Positions 31,111-42,951 of a DNA stretch of 64,000 nucleotides are shown here, in pieces. The stretch spans positions 10,719,225-10,783,224 of the forward strand of contig CM057226.1 of NCBI GenBank assembly GCA_029891385.1. The letters are read 5' to 3'. Every line of letters starts with the position of its first letter. Within the stretch, counting starts at the first letter, position 1. The notes under the pieces were generated by a model, which was not told the origin of the DNA, made no database searches, and saw only the letters and a list, made by a program, of their open reading frames with translations. A program made the position numbers and the translations under genes. This DNA is from Erythroxylum novogranatense (lineage: Eukaryota > Streptophyta > Magnoliopsida > Malpighiales > Erythroxylaceae).

Positions 31111-33605
31111 TCCTAAGTTAATTTTGATGGTTATGCTTTAGGTGACGTTTAATTTGAAAAATTGTAAATTGGGGGTTTAGGCTTAATTTGAAATTTGGGG
31201 ATTTTGTGAATTAGTGGTGTAGAATCATCAATACTAGTATGAATTGGTGAAATATGAAATCAATTGTGAAGAAATTGTGATTTATGATATGGAATTTGTG
31301 TAAATTGGTTTAGGCCAATTTTGAAAATTGGGAATTTTCAAAATTGGAGATTGAAATAGCTTGAATATGTGGGGAATTGATGTTTCCTAAGCTCAATTTG
31401 AGTAATTATGATTTTTGTGATATCGAATTTGATTGAATTGGTTTAGGTTCAATTTAGAATTTGGGGATTTTGGGATTTTAGAAATTGTCAAGTAAGATGG
31501 CTTGAAATATGATGAGTTTGTGAATTATGAAATCAAATTTGAAGAAATTGTAATTTATGGTATTGAATTTGGATAAGTTGGTTTAGGCCAAATTGGTGAA
31601 TTAGGGTTTTTGTAAATTGGTGAGTTAGATAGCTTGGAATTTTGGTAAATTGGTGAATTCCTAAGTTAATTTTGAAGATTATGTTATTTATGATGTGAAT
31701 TTGAATGATTATGGTTTAGGTTTTGTTAAATTGGAAGAGAGAGAGAAGCAAAAGTCAAATTGAAGCATTGGACAAGATGCTAGCATGGAAATAAGGTGGG
31801 TAGTATATTTATTTATTGAATTTTAAGCTAAAAATGTGAATTTGAAAATTCAAGAAGCAAAGTTTTGAGAAATGAATGTTTATAAAAATGTTTGAATATT
31901 ATGATTTTGAAGGATTAATTTCCTTATGTTAGAAATGATTTTTTAGAAAATACAAGATTTATGAAAATCATGTTTTTAGACAATTTGAGCAATGTGTTTT
32001 ATGAAACTATATATGTTTTGATTTATGTGTGAAAGAAATAATTGCATTCATGTTTATGCGATTGATTTATATGTGATTAATTGATTAATTGAATATGATT
32101 GTATATGTGGAATATGCATGTGTCAAGCTTTTTGACACAATTTGATGTTATGATTTGAAAAATTTAAAGAAAATTAAGATTTTGAAAAGTGCCTTTGGGC
32201 AATCTGAAATTTCGTTTTGCTTATGTGCTACGTGGGTTTGGTCAGGTCCTTTGTGAGTCAGTGCACTGTCTCTACTTGTTATAGCCTTCTCCCAGCTGCC
32301 CGCTAGTGGCATGGAGTTCCGATCACGGACTCCCTTCATGACTGCACATGACCGCTATGCGGAAGTGTGCAGTACGTCCTGTTATGGACCAAACCAAACG
32401 ATTTAATGTGTTATTGTGATTTGTGTTGGATGCCGCGGTATAACCCGCAAACACACGCCGCAGTATAACTTGCAAACACCTACGGGTAGGGTGTGGGGTC
32501 CAACATCAATCCATTCTGTTATGTTATGTGGTTTTTGATTTTGTTTATGTGCTATGTGATGCATTCATGTTTAAAGCTGTGCATGATTGGTAAAAAGTTT
32601 GAGAATTTGAGAAATAAGAAAGTGAATTTTCAATCATGAATTTCGGAAACTGTTTATGAATGTTTTGGAAAGTTTGAAAATGGGTTTTTGGATAAATTTC
32701 GAATGGGAAATGTTTGAAAATTTGAAAGATAATTTTGCTTATGTTTCAATTTATAAATATATTATCCACGAGCTTGAAGCTCACCCCTTTCATCCCCATC
32801 TCCGTGTTTCGTGCGGAGATCGATGAAAGAGTATCAAGACGCTTGATTCGATTTTGTATTATTTGGATTTTGTGCAAATTGAGATTTTGGTATTAAGATT
32901 GAATATGGCTAATTGCCATGTATGTATATGATTTATGAAGTTTGTATGAAATTGTGTATATTAGGTTGATGTAAAAGAATGAAGAGGTCGATGTACTGGA
33001 TTTTGAATTCGTGATTGTAAATGATTTTGGAAATTGTATATGAAATTGTGTATGATTTTGGGAATATATATTGTTAATTGATATGGGAATTTGATCAAGT
33101 GTTTAGATCTAAGATTGCGTTGTTTCATTGGTGTTTGGATTAGGACGGAGAGTCCGATGATTCTGGATTTTGTGATATTAGAAGTGTAGTTTGCCTTTGC
33201 AGGAATTTTTGGGATAGGATAAATGCAGCCGTTATGCTGCCGAATTTTTGTTAGAAAATAAATTGGAGAAGAAGAAAAATAAAATTTAGATGTATGAAAG
33301 ATGGATTTATGAGATTGGTATTAATGTTAAGAAGTTTAGTATGATTTGAGTGCGATTTTGGATTTGTATGAGTATCCAAGCATATGATGATTTTGTATGT
33401 AATGAAATAAAGTGATTAAGAATGAAAAGACAAGGAATAAGAAAGAAAAAAAATTATACCGGGTTTGGATAGTCTAAGTTTCCAACGCGATCATGTTTCT
33501 CTGTTCGTTGTTTCCGGATGTCGGATTTATTTGCTTTGGTTCGATCCGTTTCGTATCCGTTTTTGTTTTTCAGTTGGGATCCGGTTTCTGGATCGGGTCC
33601 CAACA
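31111..33605 (-). repeat. Right arm of the foldback (family A LTR, reversed)
   Basis: Inverted copy of 26463-28959, beginning TCCTAAGTTAATTTTGATGG and ending GGATCGGGTCCCAACA. Differences from the left arm are mostly C/T and G/A transitions plus small indels, which fits methylated-DNA decay after insertion. Frames at 32148-32339 and 33465-33742 mirror or cross the element and are not genes. Confidence 0.9.
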
Positions 33606-33610
33606 CAAAA

Positions 33611-34563
33611 ACTTTTTTTAATCGTTATGTATTTGTTAAGAAATTCTCTAAGGTTGAATTTATTTTTCTCTTGTTATACATGGATGACATATTGATCATT
33701 GATCATGATATAAAAAAATTGAAAATGTCAAAAGGGAGTTGAGCAAATCCTTTGTTATGAAAGATTTTTGTGCTGCAAAGCAAATTCTTGGCCTGAGAAT
33801 TACTCTTGATAGAAAGAACAGAAAGCTACAGTTGTCCCAACAAAAATATACTAAGAAAATATTGGAGAAGTTTAACATGGGCAATTCCACCAGTTAACAC
33901 TTCACTCACATGCCAAATTAACTTGAGTTTGGAGCAATGTCCTATATATGAGAAAGAAAAAGAAGAAATGGAGAAAGTTTCCTATGCATTTTCCATTGGT
34001 AATTTTATGTATATGAGGGTATGCATAAGGTTGAATATTGCTCATACAGTTGGTGTTGTTGGTTGATTTCTTTCTAATCCTAGTAAAGAATACTGATAAG
34101 CAGTGAAATGGAAACTCAAGTATCTCAAGAGTAATTTTAGATTTTGTTTACTTTTTGGTGTCAATAAATTTACGGTGGATGGCTACATAGATTCTAATAT
34201 GGCTGGTGATAAGGATTCTAGAAAGTCTACTTTTGGTTATTCAATAACTTTTTATAGGTGGAGTTGTGTTATGGCAATCGAAATTATAAAAACGTATTGT
34301 ATTGCTAAAGAAAGGAAAAAGCTTTTATGGATGCAAAAATCCCTACAAGAGTTAGGGCTCAATCAAGACAAATATAAGTTACATTGTTATAGTTAGAGTG
34401 TCATTCATCTCAGTAAAAACTCAACCTTTCATTAGGTTAAAACATATTGAAGTGTAGTATAATTGGATTAGAAAAACATTACAGATGAAGCAACTGTCAT
34501 TAAAAAAGATCCATACAGATGAAAATGGCTACACAATGATGATAAAGACCTTACCCATAGAGA
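33611..34563 (+). pseudogene. Copia RT C-terminus and RNase H relic
   Basis: Resumes the RT interrupted at 26457: VFVKKFSKVEFIFLLLYMDD (catalytic YMDD), then shifted KSFVMKDF and QQKYTKKILEKFNM, MEKVSYAFSIGNFMYMRVC, and RNase H DGYIDSNMAGDKDSRKSTFGY. The end reads IHTDENG … MMIKTLPIEMLE and runs into the LTR. Several stops and shifts. Confidence 0.85.
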
Positions 34564-36267
34564 TGTTAGAGAAGTACTCTAAAGGCAATCTTTTTTAACA
34601 CTTATTGTACAAATTATTTTATGATTAATAAAGGCATTTTTCATTATTTTGATGTTCATACATTTATGGATTTGATGTTGATCTTAAATTGATTTAATTA
34701 ATTCCTTGATACAAAAAATAGAAGGGAGGAAATCATGATGAGATCATGATAATGAGATTCCTATCATGCGTAATTATGTTAGTATCTAAACTTTCCCTAG
34801 TCATAGGATTAATGAGATGAGATATCATTAATTTGGATAAACTAGCACATGTTATACTCCTTGCTTGGATTAAGCAGTAGATCTCATAAACTATAGACAA
34901 GAGTTATTTAGGGTTAACATGTGGATGCTTACAAAAGGTAGTAGGTACATTAGATTGACCTACTATAAGACAATCATATGTATATTCTATTCTAGTGTTG
35001 ATGATAGTCTCTTCATAGCAATGGTGAAAGTATCTTTTGACCTGAGGTACTCAAGGATATCTCAAATACTGATCCTGTTCTTTGATTCCATTCATGGATG
35101 CCTTTCAAGGGTTGCTCATAGGGTGGTGATTGGGTATAGCTTAAGGTATTCGGAGGTAATTGAGTAGCCAATAAAGGATTCACAACTCCTGATAGAAGGA
35201 GATGATACTCACGACCTCTTGTCAGGGTCATTACTCGGGAATCTCTGGCTAGAGCAGGTATGCATCATAAAGAGAGTTTTCAATGATATATAGAGTAATG
35301 AGATCCTCAATATCACTTAGACTAGATGTGACGTAGTCAGTCAAGTGGGAGTTAACACTTTGACCATACTTTGAACCAAGTTGGGTATAGATGGTGAAAG
35401 GACGAATTGCATAGCAACATTGCATATGGAAGGGTTCGTAGTCAAACCACTGACTTTTCGGTCAATTGGGAGGTCATGATGTATTGCTAGATACCGCTCT
35501 TGACTTACTTAAATTAATTATTAATTCAAGTGATCAACATAATCGAGAGCCTAATGGGTCAAACACATAGGAGACCCGAAGGATGAGTAAAATGGTCTTG
35601 AATGGTGATTCAAGATAAGAGAGAGTGTTTTAGGATTGTATCGCGATGTGATCTTGGTAGAAAACATTGCATGGAATGGATTAAAAACAAGTGTTGTTGG
35701 CTACTAATTTGGTCATTAACTTTCCAAAACTTCCATTAATGCATGTTATTCATGGTCATTAACTTCTTATAACTTTCATTAACGCATGATATTTATGACC
35801 ATTAACTTCCCATAACTCTGCATTTGCAAAGAGGGTTATAGAAGCCCAAATGGTGTAGAAAATAAAGATAATTTTCGTGCATCTTGTGCAAGACAGAAGT
35901 GAAAGAAAGGTTCTTTCTTATACACACATTCTTTTTCTCTCTAACTCTCACAAGAGTTCATGTCTTTGCTAACACAAATAAAGAATTCTAGCCATCTCCT
36001 AATGAGGTTTCATCCTTCTATCTTCGTGTGGACTTTCATTAGAGATTGTCTACATTGATCGTTATGGTTTACCACAAGCCAATACGGAGAAGAATAAAGA
36101 ACGAAGGAGATCGTTGGAAAGGTATGTAAATATGTTACATTTCATGTATTTGTTTTCTATATTTATATGCACGAGTAGATCTGATTTTTAAGGTTCCATT
36201 TTATTTTTCATTGTGTATATTTGATATATATTATGTATGAGATGAGATGCATAACTGGAACCTTATA
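34564..36267 (+). repeat. 3' LTR of the truncated Copia
   Basis: Starts TGTTAGAGAAGTACTCTAAAGG and ends about AACTGGAACCTTATA (CA decayed). It aligns by eye, in reverse complement, with 54717-56577. Shared segments include GGCAAT(C), CCTAGTCATAGGATTA, GTTAACATGTGGATGCTTAC, GATGATAGTCTC and TAGCCAATAAAGGATTCAC. The right boundary is set by that comparison and has no confirmed TSD. Confidence 0.75.
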
Positions 36268-37052
36268 AGAGATGTTTACTATTTACATGAAGGAAGTGAG
36301 TTTACTAGAGTATAACCCCATTTAAGTTGTGAGGGAGATATTTGTTAGGTCAGTCACTTGTTAAGTGGGCCACTATATACAAATGTCAAAATAAAATAAA
36401 ATAAAAGAAAGATTGAAAGAGACAAAAGTGGTATTTGGGAACGAGAAAGGAAACGAAAGAAAAGGGGAAAACTATAGCTATAAAAACAAATAGAAAAATA
36501 TGAAAATTTAGTCTTTTCAGTCATACATTTGGAGGACTAAATGCGCTAAAATTTTAGTATATTGTTCCTAACTATGCACGCTACACTTTAGAGTAAGTTA
36601 TTACCTTTGGTTTCTTAGGTTGAGATACTCTTTAGAGAGCTTTATTATGTTCATTATAGGTGATGTTTTTTTATGTTTATTGATTCCTAAATTATTGGAA
36701 GGACTGAACGTTGATATATTGGTTACTTTTAGAATATTGGAGTAGGTCTATAATTTTTTCCTCACACTAGAAGTTCTTCACATTAAAATTTTTGATGTCT
36801 GTTGATTTATATATTTCTATTTATATGCTGATCGTATCTGTTGATTTATATTATAGTCATAACTAACCATAAGAAGCAAAGTTAATTGAAAAAGGACATA
36901 AAAATATGTATTAAGCTAAGTAATAAGACATAGTTATCGTGATATATAGAAACATAAAGATAAGATGACAAGCCAATGTTGATCAAGATACTCTACTAGG
37001 ACATCTCTTATTTGTTACACAAGCCTTCGGGAGATTTGTGTCGTCGCAGGCA
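36268..37052. other. No intact gene; possible fragment of another Copia LTR from 36343
   Basis: GAGGGAGATAT at 36331-36341 looks like a Copia polypurine tract, followed at 36343 by TGTTAGGTCAGTCAC. A TATA-like GCTATAAAAAC lies near 36476-36486. This is compatible with the start of a separate LTR relic, but no end, partner LTR or TSD was found. The rest is AT-rich. Confidence 0.35.
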
Positions 37053-37141
37053 TTAGTTTGGGGGAACTTTTAGAGTGCTAACTAATTCCTTAAGATACTC
37101 AGAATTCAGTGCTTCAGGTGCTGCTCTTCTTCGAAAATGAG

Positions 37142-37552
37142 TGTTAGTTTTGTAAGGGACTTTGTCCTATATGGAAAGTGAGTGAGGGAGGGGGGAGGCT
37201 CAATAGGTATAAATAAACCCCCTCCTCCTTCCATTTATATCATCCAAAAAAATAAAACAAAATATTAACTTTTAGTTTCTCCTCCTTTGGTGAGTAAGAG
37301 AAATACCAAGAGTAGTAAGTTTTTGTGAGTAATTTTGGGGTGTATTAGGGTAAGGGTTCAGAGAGAGTGTGTAAACACTAGTGAGTTGAATGTTGAGTGT
37401 AAACACTTGTGAGTATTATTTTTCTCCCTAATAAAAAAGGGTGTACAGTAGCCCCCTGAAGACGTAGGCACAATTTGACCGAACTCCGTTATCAAATTTT
37501 GTGTTGTTCTATTGGCATTCTAGTTGTGTGGAAATAGTTTAATTCCCTAATA
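37142..37552 (+). repeat. 5' LTR of the outer Copia
   Basis: 411 bp, TGTTAGTTTTGTAAGGG … TTCCCTAATA (terminal CA decayed to TA; the 3' LTR keeps CTAACA). A TATA-like GGTATAAATAAACC at about 37205 is the likely promoter core. Confidence 0.95.
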
Positions 37553-37554
37553 AT

Positions 37555-37566
37555 TGGTATCAGAGC
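37555..37566 (+). other. Primer-binding site of the outer Copia
   Basis: TGGTATCAGAGC two bases after the LTR, complementary to initiator tRNA-Met. Confidence 0.93.
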
Positions 37567-37953
37567 CTTAGAGAAGTGAGTATGCTCTGTAGTCACCACA
37601 GTAGTGGATCTTCTACATTAGAAAACTTTCCTTGGGTGCGTTGAAGCTTGGAGTTAGTATGCTCTACAGTTGCCACAGGAGTGCATCCTCTGCATCAGAA
37701 AACTTCCCTCAGGTATTTTTGACTACTGAGTGGTGTTATTAAGGAGGTTCTGTCTAAGGAGATTGGGTAGTAAGTGGGAACAATTGTGACCCCTCCAAAT
37801 TTTCCTGGGAACTTTAGCTAAAGTTCTATCTAAGGAAAATTGGAACTTAAGTGGGACCTATTGTATCTTCCCACTCAATCTTTCTTGGGGATCGACTTTG
37901 ATAACTACAAATCATAGTGTAATAGTCAGAGGAACTAGAAACTAGTGCGAGTG

Positions 37954-40830
37954 ATGGAACCGGATGAAATGCTCAATAAAATCGATAAGTTCGATGGCTC
38001 AGATTTTAAATACTGACATACAAAGGATTTTCTGTATCAAAAGAACCAGTTTCTACCGCTCTTTGGAAAGAAGCTAGAAAACATATAAGATGAAGAGTGG
38101 GTTATTCTTAACAGGCAGGCCCTTGAAGCAATTCGAATGACCTTATCCCAGAATATAGCCTTTAATGTGGTAAAAGCAAACCACAAAAGGCCTTATGGAG
38201 GAACTGACGGAGTATTATGAAAAACCATCGGCAATAAACAAAGTACATTTGATGCGACATTTGATCAACTTGAAAATGGCAGAAGGCACCTTTGTAGATC
38301 ATCATATCAATGAACTCAACAAAGTTTTGAACCAGTTGAGTACAATGAATATTGATCTTGATGATGAAATACAGGCCTTAATACTTTTGTCATCCCTCCC
38401 AGAGAGTTGGAGTGCCACAGTCACATCAGTGAGTAACTCAATAGGAACCAACAAGTTGAAGTTTAAGGATGTTAGTGGCCTGATTATTAATGAGGAAACC
38501 CGAAGAAAAGAAGTAGGTGAAACCTCATCCTCCTTTGCCCTTGCTGTAGAATAGAAAGGAAGAATGAGATGTTGTGGAAAATGTAGATATCGTGATAGAC
38601 CAAAGGACAGGAGGTCCAAGTCACGGAATCCCACTACTTCTCAAAAGTCGAAAAATATTGAGTGTTGGAATTGTGGAAAGACTAGGCACTAAAAAAATTA
38701 ATACAAAAATGGTTTGAAGAAGCAGGAGTCGAACAACCAGGAGGCAAATATAGCTTCCACCTCAGGTGGAGACGATGCCTTGATATGTTCCTTAAAAAAC
38801 AACCAAAGGTATGGATATTGGATTCTGGAGCATCGTTCCATGCAACTTCAGAGAAAGGTCTTCTTGAGATGTATGTGCCTAGAAATCTTGGCAGTGTGTA
38901 TCCTGGTAATGATCAACCCTGCGAGATTGTCGGTAAAGGTGAACTTAAGCTCAAGCTGAATGGAGCCATCTAGGAGCTGAAGGATGTCAGACATATCGCT
39001 AATCTGAGAAAGAACTTAATCTCAGTAGGACAATTAGCAAATGAAGGCTACATGACAACTTTCTGTAGTGATGAATGGAAGGTATGAAAGGGAGCAATGA
39101 TTGTAGCACAAGGAAAGAAGAATGGTACTCTCTACCTAACAACTAGAGCATGTTGTTTAACTGCAATTGCACAAGGGAGTGGAGATTCCAACTTGTAGCA
39201 CCAGAGACTTGGCCACATGCATGAAAAAGGAATGAAATTAATGCATTCCTATGGAAAACTATCAAGTCTACAGTTAGTAGAACTTGATACGTGTGGAGAC
39301 TGCATTCTTGGAAAGCACAAGAGAGTCAGCTTTCAAACAGGTGGTAGAACACCAAAGGAGGAGAAACTTGAGCTTGTGCATTATGATGTTTGGGGGCCAA
39401 CAACTACTCCATCCATTGGTGGAAATCACTACTTCGTGACATTCATTGATGATCACTCCCGTAAGGTGTGGGTTTACTTTATGAGACATAAGTCAAAAGT
39501 ATTTGATGCTTTCAAGACAAGGAAGGCTATGGTTGAAAATGAGACAGGTCTCAATATAAAAAAGCTCAGAACAAACAATGGTGGATAATATGAGGACACT
39601 AGATTTAAAAATTTTTGTTATGAGCATGAAATCAGAATGGAGAGAATCGTGCCAGGAACGCCATAATATAACGGTGTAGCAAAGCCCATTAATCGAACCT
39701 TAACTAAAAGAGCTAGAAGTACGCGGATGTAATCAGGTTTACCAAAGCAGTTTTGGGCAGAAGCAGTCAACACAGCAACTTATCTCATCAACTGAGGTCC
39801 ATCAGTTCCATTAGAGTACAAGATACCAAAGGAGGTTTGGAGTGGAAAAGATGTGATGCTTTCACACCTCAAGGTAATTTGATGTACAACATATGTGCAT
39901 ATCAGTGATCAAGGCAGAAATAAACTTGATCCAAAATCCAAGAAATGCACATTTATTGGCTATGGCGAGGATGAGTTTGGGTATTGCATTTGGGACGACG
40001 AAAACAAGAAGATCATTCGGAGTAAAGATGTGGTCGTTAATGAAAAGTTTATGTATAAAGACTGACATGCATTGGAGAAAGTCCCTTAGCGAGACCCTGT
40101 ATTTGTTGATATCAGCAATATCCCAAATTTTTCAGTGAGGCAAATGGAAGTAAATCCTCAATTAGGGGAAACTGTTGAAGAAAAAGCTCATTTTGAATCA
40201 CCACAGCCCACCACTCCTATTCCTGAGTTGAGAAGGTCTTCTCGACCTCATGTGCCAAGCAGGAGATTCTCAGATTATCTATTGTTAAAGAGGCATGCCA
40301 AATAGAAGATGCTAGCAAGTGGGAGCTTGCAATGAAAGATCAGATGAGATCTTTAATCTCCAATTAGACTTGGGAACTAACAAAGTTACCCAATGGAAAG
40401 AAGGCTCTCCACAACAAATGGGTATATCGGGTCAAAGAGGAGTTTGATGGTTCCAAAGGATACAAAGCTCGGTTAGTAGTTAAAGGGTTCTAGCAGAAGG
40501 AAGGAATAGACTATACTAACATTTTCTCCTTGGTGGTGAAGCTTAATAACATCAGAACGGTGTTAAGTATTGTCGCAAGTGAAGTTCTCCATCTGGAGCA
40601 GCTTGATGTGAAGACAACATTTCTTCATGGAGACTTGGATGAGGAGATATTTATGGACCAGCTAGAGGGTTTCCTAGAGAAAGGAAAAGAGCATTTAGCG
40701 TATAATTTGAAGAAAAGCTTGTACGGTCTGAAACAAGCCCCAAGGCAGTGGTACATAAAGTTTGATAACTTTATACATAGGGAAGACTTCCTGAAGTGCA
40801 ATGCCGACCATTATTGTTATATCAAGAGAT
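37954..40830 (+). pseudogene. Outer Copia gag-protease-integrase-RT (5' part), broken
   Basis: Gag starts MEPDEMLNKIDKFDGSDFKY and continues, after stops, in ELTEYYEKPSAINKVHLM … LILLSSLPESW. A CCHC knuckle (CWNCGKTRH) has a stop inside it. Protease: KVWILDSGASFHATSEKG (about 38810). GAG-pre-integrase and integrase: LGHMHEKGMKL, CGDCILGKHKRVSF, VHYDVWGPTTTPSIGGNHYF, RTNNGG (second Asp changed to Asn) and YNGVAKPINRTL. RT begins [16 protein letters not shown] and LDVKTTFLHGDLDEE, stopping at YCYIKR where the nested element sits. At least ten stop codons. Confidence 0.9.
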
Positions 40831-41847
40831 TGTTAAGTCAAAATGACTTTACATTAATAATTTTGATGAAGTACAAATAATGAAAGAAGAAAAACAGACG
40901 GAGATTGAGAAAAGCAGACGGAAGAAGAGAAAAGCAGACGAAGATTGAAAAGCAGACGGAGATAGAAACAAATAGACGATAAATAAAAAATAGACGGAAG
41001 ATAGAAAAGCAGACGGAGATTGAAAGACAAACGAAAGAAAAAGCAGACGGAAGCAAAAAATAGACGGAAGCAAAAAATAGATGGAAGCAAAAAAAAAGAC
41101 GGAAGTAAAAAAACACGGAAGCAAAAGCAGACGGAAGCCAAAAACAGACGAAAGAAAAAAATAGATGATGAAAAGCAGACGGAAGAAAATCAAGAGTCAG
41201 TTCGAGTTAGTTACAGAACTCAACTGAACAACCATTTCTTTCAAAGATTCAAGAAGCAGTTGCAGATGAAGGCTATAAATATGAGTCGAAGTAGAAGATT
41301 GCATAGTGACTACACACAGACACAAAGTTATACACGTGAACGTTATAAAGCTTACTTGAGAGTTTATTATGCAAATAGCTAGAGCTATCTTACTGTAACG
41401 AAGCTCAAACATCTTTCTGTAAGAAAGTAGTACAGATAGCCTGCAAAGGCTAAGAGTAAAGAATACTGACTGTAAAGAGACCTGAAGAGGCTCAGAAATA
41501 AAGAATATTTGTAAAGTTGTTCGGAGATAGTGAAATCTCAGAAAGACTTCTGAGGACTGGACGTAGCCCATGGTTTGGGATGAACTAATATAAAAATTAC
41601 TGTGTCAACTTCTCTATCCTTATCTCTCTTATTGTTCAAAGTTTCGATTTTACTTTGTTTTCAAACAAGTTTTCGAAGAATACGATTAACTTTGATTTAT
41701 AGTAGTTCTTGTGAAAAGAATAAGTTTTTTCTTTTGACAAAACGATTTTGAAGGTTTTTCAAAAAGGGAAAATACACAATTCAACCCCCCTTCTTGTGCA
41801 TTTATACATCGTATAATAAGCATTGTGATAACGTGTGATTCACTTCA
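40831..41847 (+). repeat. 5' LTR of the nested Copia
   Basis: 1017 bp, TGTTAAGTCAAAATGAC … GTGATTCACTTCA. It contains a purine-rich minisatellite (about 40870-41185, GACGGAAG-type units) longer than in the 3' LTR, which explains about 100 bp of the length difference. Open frames on both strands here are low-complexity artefacts. Confidence 0.93.
40870..41185 (+). repeat. Purine-only minisatellite (AGACGGAAGCAAAAAAT type)
   Basis: Irregular tandem units of AGACGGA(A)G(C/A)… almost free of pyrimidines on the plus strand. The counterpart in the 3' LTR (about 47660-47845) has fewer units. It yields Lys/Arg/Gln-rich frames on the plus strand and Phe/Leu/Ser-rich frames on the minus strand, none of them a gene. 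Confidence 0.85.
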
Positions 41848-41849
41848 AT

Positions 41850-41861
41850 TGGTATCAGAGC
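41850..41861 (+). other. Primer-binding site of the nested Copia
   Basis: TGGTATCAGAGC two bases after the 5' LTR, matching initiator tRNA-Met. Confidence 0.93.
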
Positions 41862-41904
41862 TTGGTGTCCAAGGATCACTGTAACAAAGTGTGGATCAAA
41901 GATT

Positions 41905-42951
41905 ATGGTGGAATCACATACGTACATTGCAGAAGGTGCCTCAGTCACTAGATCTTCAGCATTCAACAGAGAAGACTATTATTACTGGAAAGATAGGATG
42001 CGGCTGTTTATAGAATCTACTCATGTTGACCTTTGGGACGTGATAGAGAATGGACTATACACACCAGTAGATGAAGAAGGAAATCTCATTCCACAAATTA
42101 GATGGACGACTGATCAAAAGGCGAGATTCCAACTGAACTCTAAAGCAAAGTTTTTCTTGAGTTGTGCCTTAAGCAGAAGTGAGTATGACAAAGTCCACGG
42201 ATGCGATACTGCAAAGGAGATGTGGGACACATTGGCCATCGCACATGAAGGTACCAACCATGTCAAAGAATCCAAGATAAGCATTCTTGTGCACCAGTAC
42301 GAGCTTTTCAAGATGAAAGAAGAAGAATCAATTGATAAAATGTTTGGAAGATTTCAAACAATTATCAATGGATTGAAAGCTCTCGGAAGAACTTATGACA
42401 ACCAAGATCACGTGCGTAAGATCCTAAGGAGTCTACCAAAGAGATGGAGACCAAAAGTTACTGCTGTGCAGGAAGCTAAGGATTTGAGCGTGCTAAAACT
42501 TGACGAGTTGCTTGGATCGTTGAAGATTTATGAAGTTGAGCTCGATGCTGAGGACAAGCCCAAACGGGACAAGTCAATAGCACTGAAGGCCGGACAGAAG
42601 AATCACAAGACTCAAAGGAGGATAAAGTCATCAAAAGCATTAAAGATTGAAGAATCAAAGCATGATGACTCCAGCGAATCAGAACAAGAGTCCAGTGATG
42701 AAGATGACGAGCTATCTTCCATTTCTAGGAAGATCAGACGGATGTGGAAGAAGAAGTCCAAAGGAAATCAGTTCTTTAAGAAGAATGGAAAAGATGATGG
42801 AAAAGTAGAAAAGACATCCATCATATGCTACGAGTGTAACCAACATGGACATTACAAGTCTGAGTGTCCTACTCTAAAGAAGAAACCAAAGAAGAGTAGA
42901 GAAGGCAAGAAAAGCATGATGGCAACTTGGGAAGATCTAGATTTATTTTAA
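41905..42951 (+). CDS. Copia Gag (UBN2 type) with CCHC zinc knuckle
   Basis: An uninterrupted frame of 348 codons, the best-preserved gene of this element, 44 nt after the PBS. UBN2-type capsid region about residues 25-215 (YYYWKDRMRLFIESTHVDLW, TAKEMWDTLAIAHEG, MFGRFQTIINGLKALG, KILRSLPKRWRPKVTAVQEA). An acidic/Ser-rich spacer follows, then a CCHC knuckle CYECNQHGHYKSEC (about residues 309-322). Gag forms the virus-like particle that packages element RNA. The frame ends at TAA (LDLF). The polyprotein then continues in the same frame with decayed coiled-coil sequence, so the stop is probably a later mutation. Confidence 0.92.
   Translation: MVESHTYIAEGASVTRSSAFNREDYYYWKDRMRLFIESTHVDLWDVIENGLYTPVDEEGNLIPQIRWTTDQKARFQLNSKAKFFLSCALSRSEYDKVHGCDTAKEMWDTLAIAHEGTNHVKESKISILVHQYELFKMKEEESIDKMFGRFQTIINGLKALGRTYDNQDHVRKILRSLPKRWRPKVTAVQEAKDLSVLKLDELLGSLKIYEVELDAEDKPKRDKSIALKAGQKNHKTQRRIKSSKALKIEESKHDDSSESEQESSDEDDELSSISRKIRRMWKKKSKGNQFFKKNGKDDGKVEKTSIICYECNQHGHYKSECPTLKKKPKKSREGKKSMMATWEDLDLF

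Larger units (their letters stand above)
26463..33605. mobile_element. 7.1 kb foldback element made of family A LTR, TSD CAAAA
   Basis: The left end is TGTTGGGACCCGATCC and the right end GGATCGGGTCCCAACA, i.e. the same (5') LTR terminus in opposite orientation. A single perfect 5-bp CAAAA duplication flanks the whole (26458-26462, 33606-33610), and removal rejoins the Copia RT. Left arm 26463-28959 and right arm 31111-33605 are inverted copies of nearly equal length, about 95% alike in the stretches I compared. The centre (28960-31110) is the rest of one LTR, ending GGGGTCCAAC at 31060, plus a 50-bp linker. No coding region. The family's normal units end in the 3' terminus, so both-ends-5' is exceptional. 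Confidence 0.9.
24680..36267 (+). mobile_element. Copia retrotransposon, 5'-truncated, plus strand, host of the foldback element
   Basis: Pol fragments in Copia order (GAG-pre-integrase 24700-24880, integrase 24960-25640, RT 25940-26457 and 33611-33760, RNase H 34100-34550) run into a 3' LTR (34564-36267). Gag, protease and the 5' LTR are missing. The RT is split exactly at the foldback insertion (TSD CAAAA). Many stops and frameshifts make it non-functional. The LTR belongs to the same family as the solo LTR at 54717-56577. Confidence 0.85.

Noticed and set aside
40838..41382. Lys/Gln-rich plus-strand and Phe/Leu-rich minus-strand frames
   Set aside because: Both strands of a purine-only minisatellite in the nested Copia LTR.
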